Translations under genes and position numbers: made by a program
The notes under the pieces: model-generated
The model's database searches: none
What the model saw: only the letters and a program-made list of their open reading frames with translations
What the model was told of the DNA's origin: nothing
Shown: piece after piece, positions 31,380-41,594 of the stretch
Layout: every line of letters begins with the position of its first letter
Position numbering within the stretch: position 1 is the first letter of the stretch
NCBI GenBank assembly: GCA_036924085.1
Contig: JAVGWX010000013.1
Location: 57,198,652-57,262,651, forward strand
DNA: 64,000 bases
Reading direction: 5' to 3'
DNA from: Ariolimax columbianus
Taxonomy: Eukaryota; Mollusca; Gastropoda; Stylommatophora; Arionidae

Positions 31380-31960
31380 ACCAACACTTGCACGGGAGAC
31401 TCTATCAGACACGGGAGGGGCCGGATGTGGAGTCCTCGCGTTATGCTCTTTCGGGCTCACGCTGTCTCTGAGCCTCTGCGATGGTTTTCGCTCTGCGATC
31501 TGAGCGCCTTTGGTGCTAACGGTCCAGGTGGATTGGTTCTGTGCATGTACCTCCCAAGAGGTGGCTTCAACGGTGAAGCTTTTCAGAGACACTTTTAGGG
31601 AGTTGCTATATCGTTTCTTCAGTACTCATAATGAACGGATGCCTGTGTGGAGCTCCCCGCATAACAACTGCTTGGAGATGCGCTCATGTGACATGCAAAC
31701 AGCAAGTCCAGTCCATCTTATCTGGGTCTTCTTCAGAAGCGAATGGTTGCTCAACATGTTAGTCTTGTTTAAACTTGTAGAGACATTCACTGTGTCCCAT
31801 TATCTGATACAGATCAGCGTGCGCAGACATCGCAAGTGAAAACGATTTACCTATCTTGCGTGTCTGCTATACACTGTCCATGTGTCACTGGTATTCAGCA
31901 GAGTGGATAACACTGCAAGATCCACTTGATCCTTGATGTCATGTCGGCTACACGAAGGCT
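31380..31960 (-). pseudogene. Non-LTR LINE ORF2 C-terminal part with finger-like end
   Basis: Minus-strand translation gives LAVLSTLLNTSDTWTVYSRH, ARQVNRFHLRCLRTL, IRWTGLAVCMSHERISKQLL and FGELHTG-like codons, then VSLKSFTVEATSWEV and finally PPVSDRVSRASVGLYR. This is the order of a LINE connection domain (LLYGCETW-, RWAGH-type motifs) followed by a decayed C2H2-like finger. Stops and a frameshift are present and the reverse transcriptase itself is missing. Confidence 0.65.
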
Positions 31961-32389
31961 CACAGTTTGCCAGGTTGTGGGATAAAGTAACCAAACCATA
32001 ACAAAAAACTGATCAGGTTGATCACGTTTAGCACACTGATATCGTAAAAACTGTGCACTGTCCCCACCTGTTCACGAGAAAGACTTCGGGAGTAAACCCT
32101 GAGGAAAATTCCGGAGCTGGTGTCCATATCACAGTCGAGTGGTGGATCGATCGCTATCCTTGATGACTGTTCCTGCTAATGTCGCTCCCCTGGTCCAGTG
32201 GGGAGGGAGAGACTGCTGCACGGGCAACATTTTGTTCTCCAAAGAAAGATGTCTCAGCTTATGACTTGGAGAGGCTATCCAGTTTCGTCCCGCGGTGTCT
32301 ACACAACACGTGCTTAAGCAGTTATACTTGGATGTTTGAATGTTCGTACCAGATTCACAAATGATAATAATCATATTCATTTCGTCCAT
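31961..32389. other. Probable LINE 3' flank, unassigned
   Basis: Lies between two LINE 3' fragments of the same orientation. Part may be 3' untranslated LINE sequence; no motif is recognised. Confidence 0.35.
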
Positions 32390-32815
32390 CGTCGTCGATG
32401 AGGGCCACCAACATCATCAAGTGTCATAATGCAACCTTGAGTTTGTGTGTGCGCGCGTGATTGATCAAGCCAATGCCAGTCTGGAAACGTCTGGCAAACG
32501 TAATCAGCAGTTGTCTCTGCAAATTTCTCTGCTCTCAACTTCCTGGTTGCACGTATATCCTGAGCTGCCTGTATACGGAGACCCTCTCTGAGTTCAACCC
32601 CGTCTGTGACAGTGCTCTTCTGAGCGATTGATTCAGGTTCTCCCAGGTGTTAATATCTACTTGACAGCACTAAAAGGACTTTTTCAGACTGACCTTGAAA
32701 TGCTATTTTTGGACTTCGTTATGACCGATCTTCTTCACTCACTTCCCTGCACAGGAGCCTCTTTGGAGGCCTTTCGTTTGACATTCGGGCATGGTGGCCA
32801 GCCGATCTAGGATAA
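32390..32815 (-). pseudogene. Second LINE ORF2 C-terminal fragment with finger motif
   Basis: The minus strand reads GHHARMSNERPPKRLLCREV, then VTDGVELREGLRIQAAQDI, RATRKLRAEKFAETTADYVC and, after a frameshift, a QTGIGLINHARTH-like finger end. This is the same type of C-terminus as at 31.4-31.9 kb but clearly a different copy. Its upstream end runs directly into the 23 bp array. Confidence 0.65.
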
Positions 32816-33757
32816 GGTGACCAGCCCATCTAGGACAAGGTGACCACCCGATCTAGGGCAACGTGGCCAGCTGATCTAGGACCAGGCGGCCAGCCGATCT
32901 AGGACAAGGTGGCCAGCCGATCTAGGACAAGGTGGCCAGCCGATCTAGGACAAGGTGGCCAGCCGATCTAGGACCAGATAGCCAGCCGATCTAGGACAAG
33001 ATGGCCAGCTGATCTAGGACAAGGTGGCCAGCCCATCTAAGACAAGGTGGCCAGGCCAGCCTATCTAGGACAAGGTGGCCAGCCGATCTAGGACCAGGTG
33101 GCCAGCCGATCTAGGACAAGGTGCCCAGCTGATCTAGGACAAGGTGACCAGCCCATCTAGGACAAGATGGCCAGCCGATCTAGGACCAGGTGGCCAGCCG
33201 ATCTAGGACAAGGTGGCCAGCCCATCTAGGACCAGGTGACCAGCCAATCTAGGACAAGGTGACCTGCCCATCTAAGACAAGGTGGCCAGCCTATCTAGGA
33301 TAAGGTGACCAGCCCATCTACGACTAGATGACCAGCCTATCTAGGATAAGGTGACCAGCCCATCTAGGACAAGATGGGCAGCTGATCAAGGACCAGGTGA
33401 CCAGCCGATCTAGGACAAGATGGCCAGCCGATCTAGGACCAGGTGGCCAGCCGATCTAGGACCAGGTGGCCAGCTGATCTAGGACAAGGTGACCAGCCCA
33501 TCTAGGACAAGATGACCAGCCGATCTAGGACCAGATGACCAGCCGATCTAGGACAAGATGACCAGCCAATCTAGGACAAGATGGCCAGCCGATCTAAGAC
33601 AAGGTGACCAGCCCATCTAGAACCAGATGGCCAGCCGATCTAGGACAATGTGACCAGCCCATCTAGGCCAAGATGGCCAGGCGATCTAGCACAAGGTGAC
33701 CATCCCATCTAGGACAAGGTGACCAGCCGATCTAGGACCAGGTGGCCAGCCCATCTA
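32790..33757. repeat. 23 bp minisatellite
   Basis: About forty units with GATCTAGGACAAGGTGGCC. Variants with GACCAGG or GTGACCAGCCCATC are interspersed. On the minus strand a unit reads into the AGHHARM codons of the adjoining LINE. Confidence 0.95.
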
Positions 33758-33799
33758 ATTGGGATTGTTGACTAAACTGTCCTCTAACCTATAACGATA

Positions 33800-34205
33800 A
33801 AACAGGTGGCAGAAAAACACAAGTAATGAATGACCAACTCAAAAGATTGGATGTGGACATTGTAGCACTTCAAGAAACTCTGTTAGAAAGACTACATATT
33901 CTACTGGCAAGAAAAACACCGCAGCGACAATAAAGAACATAGTGTAGGCATGGTAGTGAAAATGTCTCCAATATGTCTCGAACCAGGCGAAAATGGTTCA
34001 AGGCGCCTGCCTGCTTACACTTCTTTTACCTTCCACAGTAGGTCCTGTCACCCTTGTCAGTGCATATGCACCTACCTTGCAGCCAAAGACGAGTTCTATG
34101 AGAATTTATCAACAGTCGTTAGAAGAATTCAGTCAAGTACAGCTTGTTCTACTAGGTGACTTCAATGCCAGACAAGGTGCTAGTTCAATTCAGTACACAG
34201 GAGAA
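33800..34205 (+). pseudogene. RTE-like LINE endonuclease fragment
   Basis: Across three frames the plus strand encodes MNDQLKRLDVDIVALQET (catalytic Glu region), EPGENGSRRLPAYTSF, GPVTLVSAYAPTLQP, KDEFYENLSTVVRR and LVLLGDFNARQGAS. This is the apurinic-endonuclease-like domain at the start of RTE-type ORF2, which nicks the target DNA. Frame changes occur at about 34000 and 34100. No SDH motif was found downstream, where a tandem array follows. Confidence 0.75.
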
Positions 34206-34239
34206 TAAAGTTGCAGAGTGTGAAATGACATGCCCAAAA

Positions 34240-34425
34240 CAATTCATTGGTGTTACGAGGACAGATGACATGAGAAATTATGACATTATATTGGTCTTAC
34301 CAAAACAGATGACATGAAAAATGATGACATTATATTGGTGTTACCAGGACAGATGACACGAGAAATGATGACATTATATTGGTGTTACCAGGATAGATGA
34401 CATGAGAAATGATGACATTATGCAT
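34240..34425. repeat. 44 bp minisatellite
   Basis: Four to five units with GACATGAGAAATGATGACAT and TATTGGTGTTACCAGGACAG. Confidence 0.9.
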
Positions 34426-34984
34426 ACTGTTAGACCTACAGCTTCTACTGAATACATTTCAGACAGGAAATACCATGGCTCGATCATTCCATCAGCACGG
34501 CTCCTGATAAATACCACTGCACACTACTGACTTACTTCCCCTGTCATGGACATCACGTCAGACATCTTGTTTCCATGCGGATTGCCTTCTCATTCCACCT
34601 CAACATGTCATCCATATTGTATGTTTCCAGAAGGTTTGAGAAGCAGATCATTAGATGGTGTGGGGTTTGTGTTGCCCCACAGGTGCCTGTGTCAACAGCC
34701 CTGTATCCCCGTCTCTTTAAGTTCTTCCTGTGTCATGATACACTAGTTCAAAGTCTGTTTAGTGTGGTGTCTATGTTGCGCAAGGCAAGTGGTGTTCAGG
34801 CTCAAGTTACTCCCCTTGTTTGATAAAGGGAACATTTCATTTCATTCTCTGGACCAGTCTCTACGGGCTGTGTTGACTGTAAGAAACCTCGTCTAGATCT
34901 CATTCAGTCTTGTCTCCGCTGCACTTGCTTTCTAAACATATTATGCCTTGGATTGTTTGCATGTTTTATCTTTCAATTTATGTT
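34426..34984. other. Unassigned stretch
   Basis: No gene recognised. The first 100 bp may still be LINE endonuclease sequence. Confidence 0.4.
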
Positions 34985-35940
34985 GCTCTTCTTCTTCTTC
35001 GTCTTCGTTCATCCTCAGATTAAGGTTTCGGTTTCTTTTACAAAGGACACTGTTGTTTGTAAGGCTGTTTCATCTCCATAAGCTTTTGTCTCATATCTGT
35101 CTCATGAGGCCAGTATTGTTCTCTCTTTTCTTACGTAAGCATGCAGCTTTGTAGGATGTGTTCCACGGACATAGTATGCTCCCCACATGGGCACTTGTGA
35201 TCTGTCCCATCAATCCTCATTTTGTTGTAAAGATGACCCTTGAGTCTGTTATGCCCAGTTCTCAGGTTGAAGATGATGACTTGCTCTTCCCTAGTTAAGT
35301 TAAAATAGCTGTCTTCTTTTCGGAAGTCGGGGTGTTGATCAGCCCATTTGACCCTGAAGTTGGCTTAAATTATGGTCTTGGCCTCATTATATGTGATACT
35401 GTCTGTTGTAATACTTCTTCGTTCCTCAGGTTGTGCTATGTCGAGTATGGGTTGTGTTTAAGTGTGTTAGGCACTCTATAGCCATCCAGTCAATATCATT
35501 GATTGCTGTATCAATCAGTTTGACATGTGCAGAGTTATTTCAACTACAGAGACGCACAGGGCGAGTGATGATGTTCGAAGGACATCTGGCTGTGCTCACC
35601 ATGTGGTTCAAGCCATTTTGCTAATGATATTATTTCTAGAATGTAATTTCCATTTTGTTTCCTAGCAGTGTATCGCGTAGGACAGCTTGTAGTTCAAGCC
35701 ATTTTGCTAATGATATTATTTCTAGAATGTAATTTCCATTTTGTTTCCTAGCAGTGTATCGCGTAGGACAGCATGTGGTTCAAGCCATTTTGCTAATGAT
35801 ATTATTTCTAGAATGTAATTTCCATTTTGTTTCCTAGCAGTGTATCGCGTAGGACAGCATGTGGTCCAATTTTACGGCCAGGTATTTGAGAGGTATTTGG
35901 AAGCCGATGTGATAGATGGATTGAAGACTTAAGAGGAATA
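34985..35940 (-). pseudogene. I/Nimb-like LINE 3' part with internal triplication
   Basis: On the minus strand, LKYLAVKLDHMLSYAIH is the YLGV.LD motif of a LINE reverse transcriptase, followed by ETKWKLHSRNNIISKMA. After three copies of an 86 bp segment and a deletion, the protein continues with ANFRVKWADQHPDFRKED, QVIIFNLRTGHNRLKGH and CPCGEHTMSVEHILQSC, the cysteine motif. The element ends in a GAA-rich tail, read as TCTTCTTCTTCGTCTTCG at 34988-35005. Stops are frequent. Confidence 0.7.
35607..35864. repeat. 86 bp triplication inside a LINE
   Basis: Three nearly identical 86 bp units starting at 35607, 35693 and 35779, each with CCATTTTGCTAATGATATTA and GTGTATCGCGTAGGACAGC. Confidence 0.95.
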
Positions 35941-36645
35941 CTATAACATTCTACGCATGTGTCTGCTCACGATCACGGTCGACTTTATTTCCTTTTTCAT
36001 TTTTACTTCTGTCTACGTTCGTTTATGCAATTTTGTCTTATTTTCATTGCTACTCTTTTTACGTTTTTTCAAATATTTTTCGTTGCTTGTACTTTCTTTA
36101 TTTGTAGCTTGTACTTGGGGGGGGGGGGGGGGGGGGGACATTTTTCTCTTTGTCTTTCATTAACCATTTTTGTCTTTCTTTTCACTCTCTTTGGTTCTGA
36201 TTAAACTGATCTTCTTCCTTTACAGTTATAATTTTTCCAGTGTTTTCTTTCACTCTTTCTTTCCGTTCATAAGGCTTTTTATAAAATTCAAATCCCCCTT
36301 AATGACCTTTTTGTTCTATATTTGGGCACTCCTGTTCAACTCTTTGTCCTGCTCATATGCTTCTGTGTTCAGGTCTATTAGTTATGTTAGTTTGTAGGTC
36401 AGGGTCTCGCTCTGAGAGCACAGTTCATGTTTTTGTACTAAACACTTATTAGGTTCAGACGTATGTGTGGGAACTGTTCCTGTAATCTGCGCCTTTGTGT
36501 TGGTGGACTTTTGCAGGGTCTTATCAGGTGGGACACGTGATTGTGGTTGGTCAGCTGTGACAAGTGAGGAGACGGCGTGTGGTTAGTATGTTGTCTATAG
36601 GGAACAGACGTCATGTGGTTATTTAGTTGTCTATTTTAAGAAGAC
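35941..36645. other. T-rich unassigned stretch
   Basis: T-rich plus strand with a G run at about 36117-36137. The 68-81 codon frames are hydrophobic only because of T-richness. Confidence 0.5.
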
Positions 36646-36649
36646 GTCG

Positions 36650-37410
36650 TATTGTCAATTGTCTATAGGAATGAGGCGTTGTGTGGTTAGTCAATTGTCT
36701 ATAGGAATGAGCCGTTGTGTGGTTTGTCAATTATCTATAGGAATGAGCCGTTGTGTGGTTTGTCAATTGTCTATAGGAATGAGCCGTTGTGTGGTTAGTC
36801 AATTGTCTATAGGAATGAGCCGTTGTGTGGTTTGTCAATTATCTATAGGAATGAGCCGTTGTGTGGTTTGTCAATTGTCTATAGGAATGAGCCGTTGTGT
36901 GGTTAGTCAATTGTCTATAGGAATGAGCCGTTGTGTGGTTTGTCAATTATCTATAGGAATGAGCCGTTGTGTGGTTTGTCAATTGTGTATAGGAATGAGC
37001 CGTTGTGTGGTTTATCAATTATCTATAGGAATGGGTCGTTGTGTGGTTTGTCAATTGTCTATATTGAGGTGACTCGTGGGATTAGTCATCTGTCTATAGG
37101 AGGGATGCGTCGTATGCTTAGTCAGTTGCCTATAGGAAGGAGTCGTCGTGTGGTTAGTCAGTTGTACACATGAAGGAGACATCGTGTGGTTAGTCAGTTG
37201 TACACATGAAGGAGACATCGTGTGGTTAGTCAGTTGTACACATGGAGGAGACATCGTGTGGTTAGTCAGTTGTACACATGGAGGAGACATCGTGTGGTTA
37301 GTCAGTTGTACACATGGAGAAGACATCGCGTGGTTAGTCAGTTGTACACATGGAGAAGACTTCGCGTGGTTAGTCAGTTGTACACTTGTGGGAAACATCG
37401 TGTGGTTACG
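36650..37410. repeat. 36 bp minisatellite in two subfamilies
   Basis: 36650-37075 holds about twelve units with CTATAGGAATGAGCCGTTGT. 37085-37410 holds about nine units with GTTGTACACATGGAGGAGAC. Both share GTGTGGTTAGTCA at the same place in the unit, so they are subfamilies of one 36 bp repeat. Stop-free frames of 80-137 codons are due to the period being a multiple of three. Confidence 0.95.
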
Positions 37411-37683
37411 CGTTGCTGAAATAAGAAGACGTCGTATGGTTCCTAAAAAGCAATGAGAAATTCACCCAATGTACCAAATGGGTAACCCACTGCACGTAAC
37501 ACAAGCAGAGCAAGCCATGTGTTCAGTTGCAGTGCCTTCTTCCCACCGACGGGCGGCTGCTATGTATGTCGACCTCATTGGTCCTATGACTTTTGTTTTA
37601 CATTGCCATACTGTTCCCTGTCAATCTCCTTGTGTTATTCTCCCACTTACAGCGTTGTTTACTTCAAGGAAGTCTGGGGGAAG
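37411..37683. other. Unassigned stretch
   Basis: No gene recognised. It may be LINE 3' sequence displaced by the T insertion that follows. Confidence 0.35.
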
Positions 37684-37990
37684 ACTAGCGTGTTAGTTAG
37701 GGTCAGGCAAAATATACTGGCCAAGACCTTCACCTCCGCTTCTTCGTAACCCTGCCTGAAAAAGGGCTGTTTTCATAGCAGCCTGTCTGACTTGGTGAGG
37801 GATCGACGTAATCCCTGTAGTAGTGAGCTACACGCAGATGAAGCCAAGCATGGCACAACCGCCTGGAGCTCCGATCCACATCCATCAGCACCCATAGGAT
37901 GTGAGGAAAGCTTCGTCAACTTGTCACTCAACATCCTTTCCAGGGTGCACAAAAGAGTTGAGCAACTCATTATGGGCATTCGTAACAACA
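37684..37990 (+). mobile_element. Family T retroposon, copy I, single array unit
   Basis: Leader GGGGGAAGACTAGCGTG, one unit (GTTAGTTAGGGTCAGGCAAA), body to about 37975, and the tail CGTAACAACA. The flanking sequences ACTTCAAGGAAGT (37671-37683) and ACTTCCGGAAGT (37991-38002) look like a slightly diverged target duplication. Confidence 0.75.
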
Positions 37991-38002
37991 ACTTCCGGAA
38001 GT

Positions 38003-38460
38003 GTGCCTGTAAGCTTACTGCCCGTGATCGGCACAATACCTTCCATTACCGCTCTCTCAAGACCGTTGTGTCTTTTGATGTCTGCAAAGTATTTCAAATT
38101 TCTGTTTAACATGTAATTTATGAACCAGTTCTCCTCTGTGTCCAACTTTTGTCTGCATTATTTTGTGTAGGTATATGGCATTCTGAGGACCTTTCTATAA
38201 CATTTCAACTCAAAGGACTCGACTACCTTGTTGGAGGTTTGGGTAACTGTCCATGTTTTGCAGCCGTAAGCTGCCACGGGAAAAACATAGGTTCTCAAAA
38301 TGTTCTCTTTTTGTTGATGTTCTGGTGGTCTGCAATCAATATAGAGCTCATGTTGGTGAAAGCTGATTTGGCTTCATGATTTCTTTTCTGTATCTTGATT
38401 CCTCTGTTATTATATTTTCATGGTAGGAAACGTTCTTGACCAGTTTTATTTATTTAATTA
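38003..38460 (-). pseudogene. LINE ORF2 C-terminal fragment
   Basis: The minus strand encodes KSAFTNMSSILIADHQNINK, then MDTEENWFINYMLNRNLKYF and ADIKRHNGLERAVMEG, a LINE connection-domain segment of the kind that carries RNL.YFGHI and LE..I.EG motifs. Several stops. It was interrupted on its 3' side by the T element at 37684-37990. Confidence 0.6.
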
Positions 38461-38800
38461 TTTTTCTGGTAAAAGTTGTGTCTCTCTGTGTTCTACTGGC
38501 GGAGGCACGCGTCTTTCCCCGCCGGGCCGCTTTCTTGTAGACGATATCAGGACGTTTTAACAAGTGGTTGGACGTGTTTGTGTCTGTGTGTGTGTCTGCG
38601 TGTGTCTGTGTGTGTGCCTGTGTGTGTGTGTCTGTGTGTTTCTATGATAGGGCCATCTCGGTGGTCAACCACAACCAAAGTGCAGGGCCTGACCCTGAGG
38701 GCGCCTGCTAGAGTTGTGTAAGAGTGCCTGTGTGTATGTGGGAGGTCTCCATGCTCAAGTTTGAGGACCTTCTATAGAGTATGATCGTCTAGTGGTATCT
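38461..38800. other. Unassigned stretch with short GT repeat
   Basis: A GTGTGTCTGTGT-type tract at about 38578-38640; otherwise nothing recognised. Confidence 0.5.
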
Positions 38801-38805
38801 GTAGG

Positions 38806-38990
38806 GTGGATCGCTGTGTCCCTCTGAGGGTGGATCGCTGTGTCTCTCTGAGGGTGGATCGCCGTGTCCCTCTGAGGGTGGTTAACTGTGTCCCTCTGAG
38901 GGTGGATCGCTGTGTGCCTCTGAGGGTGGATCGCCGTGTCCCTCTGAGGGTGGATCGCTGTGTCCCTCTGAGGGTGGATCGCTGTGTCCT
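38806..38990. repeat. 24 bp minisatellite
   Basis: Eight units with GGGTGGATCGCTGTGTCCCT, stop-free in one frame on each strand because 24 is a multiple of three. Confidence 0.95.
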
Positions 38991-38993
38991 TCT

Positions 38994-39301
38994 AGACGCG
39001 TGAGACATGCACGGATGAAGATGAGATCATTGGAAAAAGATGCAAAGAACATGTCGCAAATGTCAACGTAGCCAAGACAATTACACAGTCTGTCGGACCT
39101 TATCAAGACCTCCTGTCTGTGGCAAAAACAAGCAAGCTCCAAAAAGGGCCTTTTAAACCCAAGAGTGAACTACCAAACAAGAAACTCAAAGGCACAGTCC
39201 TTGGCAAGGAAATAAGAAATCGCTCAAAGAGGCGCTTGATACGTGATGTGGGCGAAAAAACACCTGAAAAATACAGAGGTTATGTCGCTGGACAGACATA
39301 A
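38994..39301 (+). CDS. Unrecognised Lys-rich open frame, possible exon
   Basis: After a pyrimidine-rich acceptor-like site (TGTCCTTCTAG) a frame of about 100 codons runs to the TAA at 39299-39301. It reads ETCTDEDEIIGKRCKEHV, KTITQSVGPYQDLLSVAK, SKLQKGPFKPKSELPNKK and GKEIRNRSKRRLIRDVGEK. It is basic, polar and non-repetitive, so it is a better coding candidate than most frames in the window. The last residues run into the 58 bp array. No family recognised; it could be an exon or part of a transposon protein. Confidence 0.3.
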
Positions 39302-39478
39302 ATGGTGACGAATGATCCATGAAACAGTAGCGAGATGTGATGTCACTGGACAGACAAATATGGGGATGAATGATCCATGAAACAATAGCGAGATGTGATG
39401 TCGCTGGATAGACATAAATGGCGTGAATGATCCATGAAACTGTAGTGAGATGTGATGTCGTGGACAGATATAAATGGC
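39287..39478. repeat. 58 bp tandem repeat, interrupted by a Penelope-like fragment
   Basis: Three units plus a part, with GAATGATCCATGAAACA and GCGAGATGTGATGTC. A further piece of the same unit (TTGAAACAGAAGCGAGATGT) appears at 40553-40572, more than 1 kb downstream, on the far side of the Penelope-like sequence. Confidence 0.9.
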
Positions 39479-39819
39479 GACGAATGGCCCTTGTCAAAGA
39501 GGGATTCGCATGCGATTCCCGTAACCTCATCTATTCTATCATCTGCCGCCAATGTGGTATGACATACATTGGGGAAACTGGAATGGAACTGGGGGAGCGT
39601 TTCCGCCAACACCTCAACGATATCCGCAACCGCACTGGTTCCCCAATTGCCAACCACTTCAATGGTCCTGAGCACCGGGGTAAAGCTGACGTTAGTGCCA
39701 CTGGTCTAGTTTCCTGCTTCTCTGACGATCGTCATCGATTCGTCCTTGAGAATAGACTTATCTCCAGTATGTGTTGTCTCCAACCACATGGCATTAATAT
39801 CTTCCATACCTTTTCTTAG
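39479..39819 (+). pseudogene. Penelope-like element: GIY-YIG endonuclease C-terminus
   Basis: The frame ending at 39819 has FACDSRNLIYSIICRQCGMT, then YIGETGMELGERFRQHLNDI. IYSI and YIG are the two GIY-YIG strands, the Arg of GERF is the catalytic arginine, and the Glu in HRFVLENRLI is the expected metal-binding glutamate. The Cys pair CRQC is common in Penelope-like elements, whose GIY-YIG domain nicks target DNA at the end of a reverse transcriptase. No reverse transcriptase is found upstream: the frame meets the 58 bp array at about 39478, so only the 3' end is present. Confidence 0.75.
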
Positions 39820-39928
39820 ACCCTCACACTGGCCCCCATCTATTTGTCTTCCATGCCCCCCCCCCCACTCCCCCCCCCCATTTCTTCTATCAGTTCTCGT
39901 CCCACCCCTTCCTAAATTAATCTCACAC

Positions 39929-40188
39929 CCTCCCGGCTTATATCACCTTCTCTTTGTTCTCACGCCCTCCAAGCTTATATCACCTTCTCTTTGTTCTCAC
40001 GCCCTCCCGCCTTATATCACCTTCTCTTTGTTCTCACGCACTCCCGGCGTTATATCACCTTATCTTTGTTCTCACGCCCTCCCGGCGTATATTACCTTCT
40101 CTTTGTTCTCACACCCTCCCGCCTTATATTACATTCTCTTTGTTCTCACACCCTCCCGCCTTATATCACCTTCTCTTTGTTCTCCCAT
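39929..40188. repeat. 37 bp minisatellite
   Basis: Seven units with CTTATATCACCTTCTCTTTG and TTCTCACGCCCTCCC, pyrimidine-rich. Confidence 0.95.
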
Positions 40189-40407
40189 CTGGATCACTAT
40201 TTGGCCGTTTCCATATTTGGCCACCCCTGACTTATCCGGCGCATGCCCCTCCACTTCTTACGCTCTCCTGGCCACCTTATTTGGTCACTCGCCTTCATTT
40301 TCAGTCAAGCATCTGGCCCAACCGTCGCTTAGACAGACTGGTTCTACTATTAGATAAGTTGACCATTTTTTCTTATATGTTGATTTGTTAGTTCAATATT
40401 GTTGTCC

Positions 40408-40432
40408 CTGATGAAGGCCTACTGGTCGTAAC
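40408..40432 (+). ncRNA. Possible degenerate hammerhead ribozyme core
   Basis: CTGATGA at 40408-40414 matches one conserved hammerhead core strand. GGCC and GGTC can pair around a TACT loop as helix II. GTAAC then stands where the core needs GAAAC, so the second core strand has a substitution. Hammerheads are known in Penelope-like elements, which makes the position suggestive. Helices I and III were not established. Confidence 0.25.
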
Positions 40433-40662
40433 GTAGGTTTTGTTTGTGTTCTCGTCTCGGTGCGGTATCTGACCATACCCATTTAAAAATTTTGATTAAA
40501 CTCAACCTTATTCAACTTTTACAATTTTTGTTTCATGTTTTTTCCCCATTGAAACAGAAGCGAGATGTGATGTCGCTACCCTCTCCTGGAAAGACGAGAC
40601 AAGACGAGGGTGAATGTAATTATGACAACTTTTTCTTTCTCATTATTAATGTCCACTCCATA

Positions 40663-41288
40663 TACTTGACGTTTGTATTGTACTTTACGTTTGTATTGTA
40701 CTTGACGTTTGTATTGTACTTGACGTTTGTATTGTATTTTATCTTTTGTATTGTACTTGACGTTTGTATTGTACTTGACGTTTGTATTGTATTTTACTTT
40801 TGCATTGTACTTGACGTTTGTATGGTACTTGACGTTTGTATTGTACTTGACGTTTGTATTGCACTTGACGTTTGTATTGTACTGGACGTTTGTATTATAC
40901 TTGACGTTTGTATTGTACTTGACGTTTGTATTGTACTTGACGTTTGTATAGTATTTGACGTTTGTATTGTACTTGACGTTTGAATTGTACTTGACGTTTG
41001 TATTGCACTTGACATTTGTATTGTACTTGACGTTAGTATTGTACTTGACGTTTGTATTATACTTGACATTTGTATTATACTTGACGTTAGTATTGTACTT
41101 GACGTTTGTATAGTTTTTACTTTTGTATTGTACTTGACGTTTGTATTGTACTTGACATTTGTATTGTATTTTACTTTTGTATTGTACTTGACGTTTGTAT
41201 TGTACTTGACATTTGTATTGTATTTTACTTTTGTATTGTACTTGACGTTTGTATTGTACGTGAAGCTTGTATTGTACTTGAAGCACCA
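40663..41288. repeat. 18 bp minisatellite
   Basis: About thirty-five units of TTGTATTGTACTTGACGT with variants (TTGTATTGTATTTTACTT). Long frames on both strands (YLTFVL and VQYKRQ repeats) follow from the 18 bp period. Confidence 0.95.
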
Positions 41289-41590
41289 ATTCATGTGTTT
41301 CTTTTTCGCCTAACGGACTGACCCTTCTTGCATTTCTCCTATGTGTTTAAATATGTGTTATGTCTCAATGTCGAGCAAACATGGTGGGCTGTGCGCATCA
41401 TTGTGCCACTTGCCTGGTTAGTTAGTTTTCTTTTCACTTATGCCGCTGAGCGGCTTGGGGGCTGAAGTTCTCTGTTCTGCACCAAGTGCGTTGGGTCGGT
41501 CAATGTGAGCCCGTGTGGCTACACAATCACTATAATGGCATCTTTCCACCTGCCTCTCGGTCGTCATCTTGCGCTGTAGCCAGATCTACC
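41289..41590. other. Unassigned stretch
   Basis: May include the 3' end of the LINE fragment that follows on the minus strand; no motif recognised. Confidence 0.35.
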
Positions 41591-41594
41591 AGCG

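Larger units (their letters stand above)
39820..40552 (+). mobile_element. Penelope-like 3' region
   Basis: Follows the GIY-YIG frame. It contains C-rich tracts (39857-39885), a 37 bp array (39929-40188) and then CCCTGATGAAGGCCTACTGG at 40406-40425, a type of segment often seen near the ends of such elements. The 3' boundary at about 40552 is inferred from resumption of the 58 bp host repeat. Confidence 0.55.

Noticed and set aside
36659..37456. Repeat proteins of the MSRCVVCQLSIG and WLVSCTHEGDIV type
   Set aside because: 36 bp tandem units without start context, splice sites or non-repetitive flanking coding sequence.
40444..41294. Open frames of 166-237 codons on both strands
   Set aside because: An 18 bp array; both strands are open for the same arithmetic reason.
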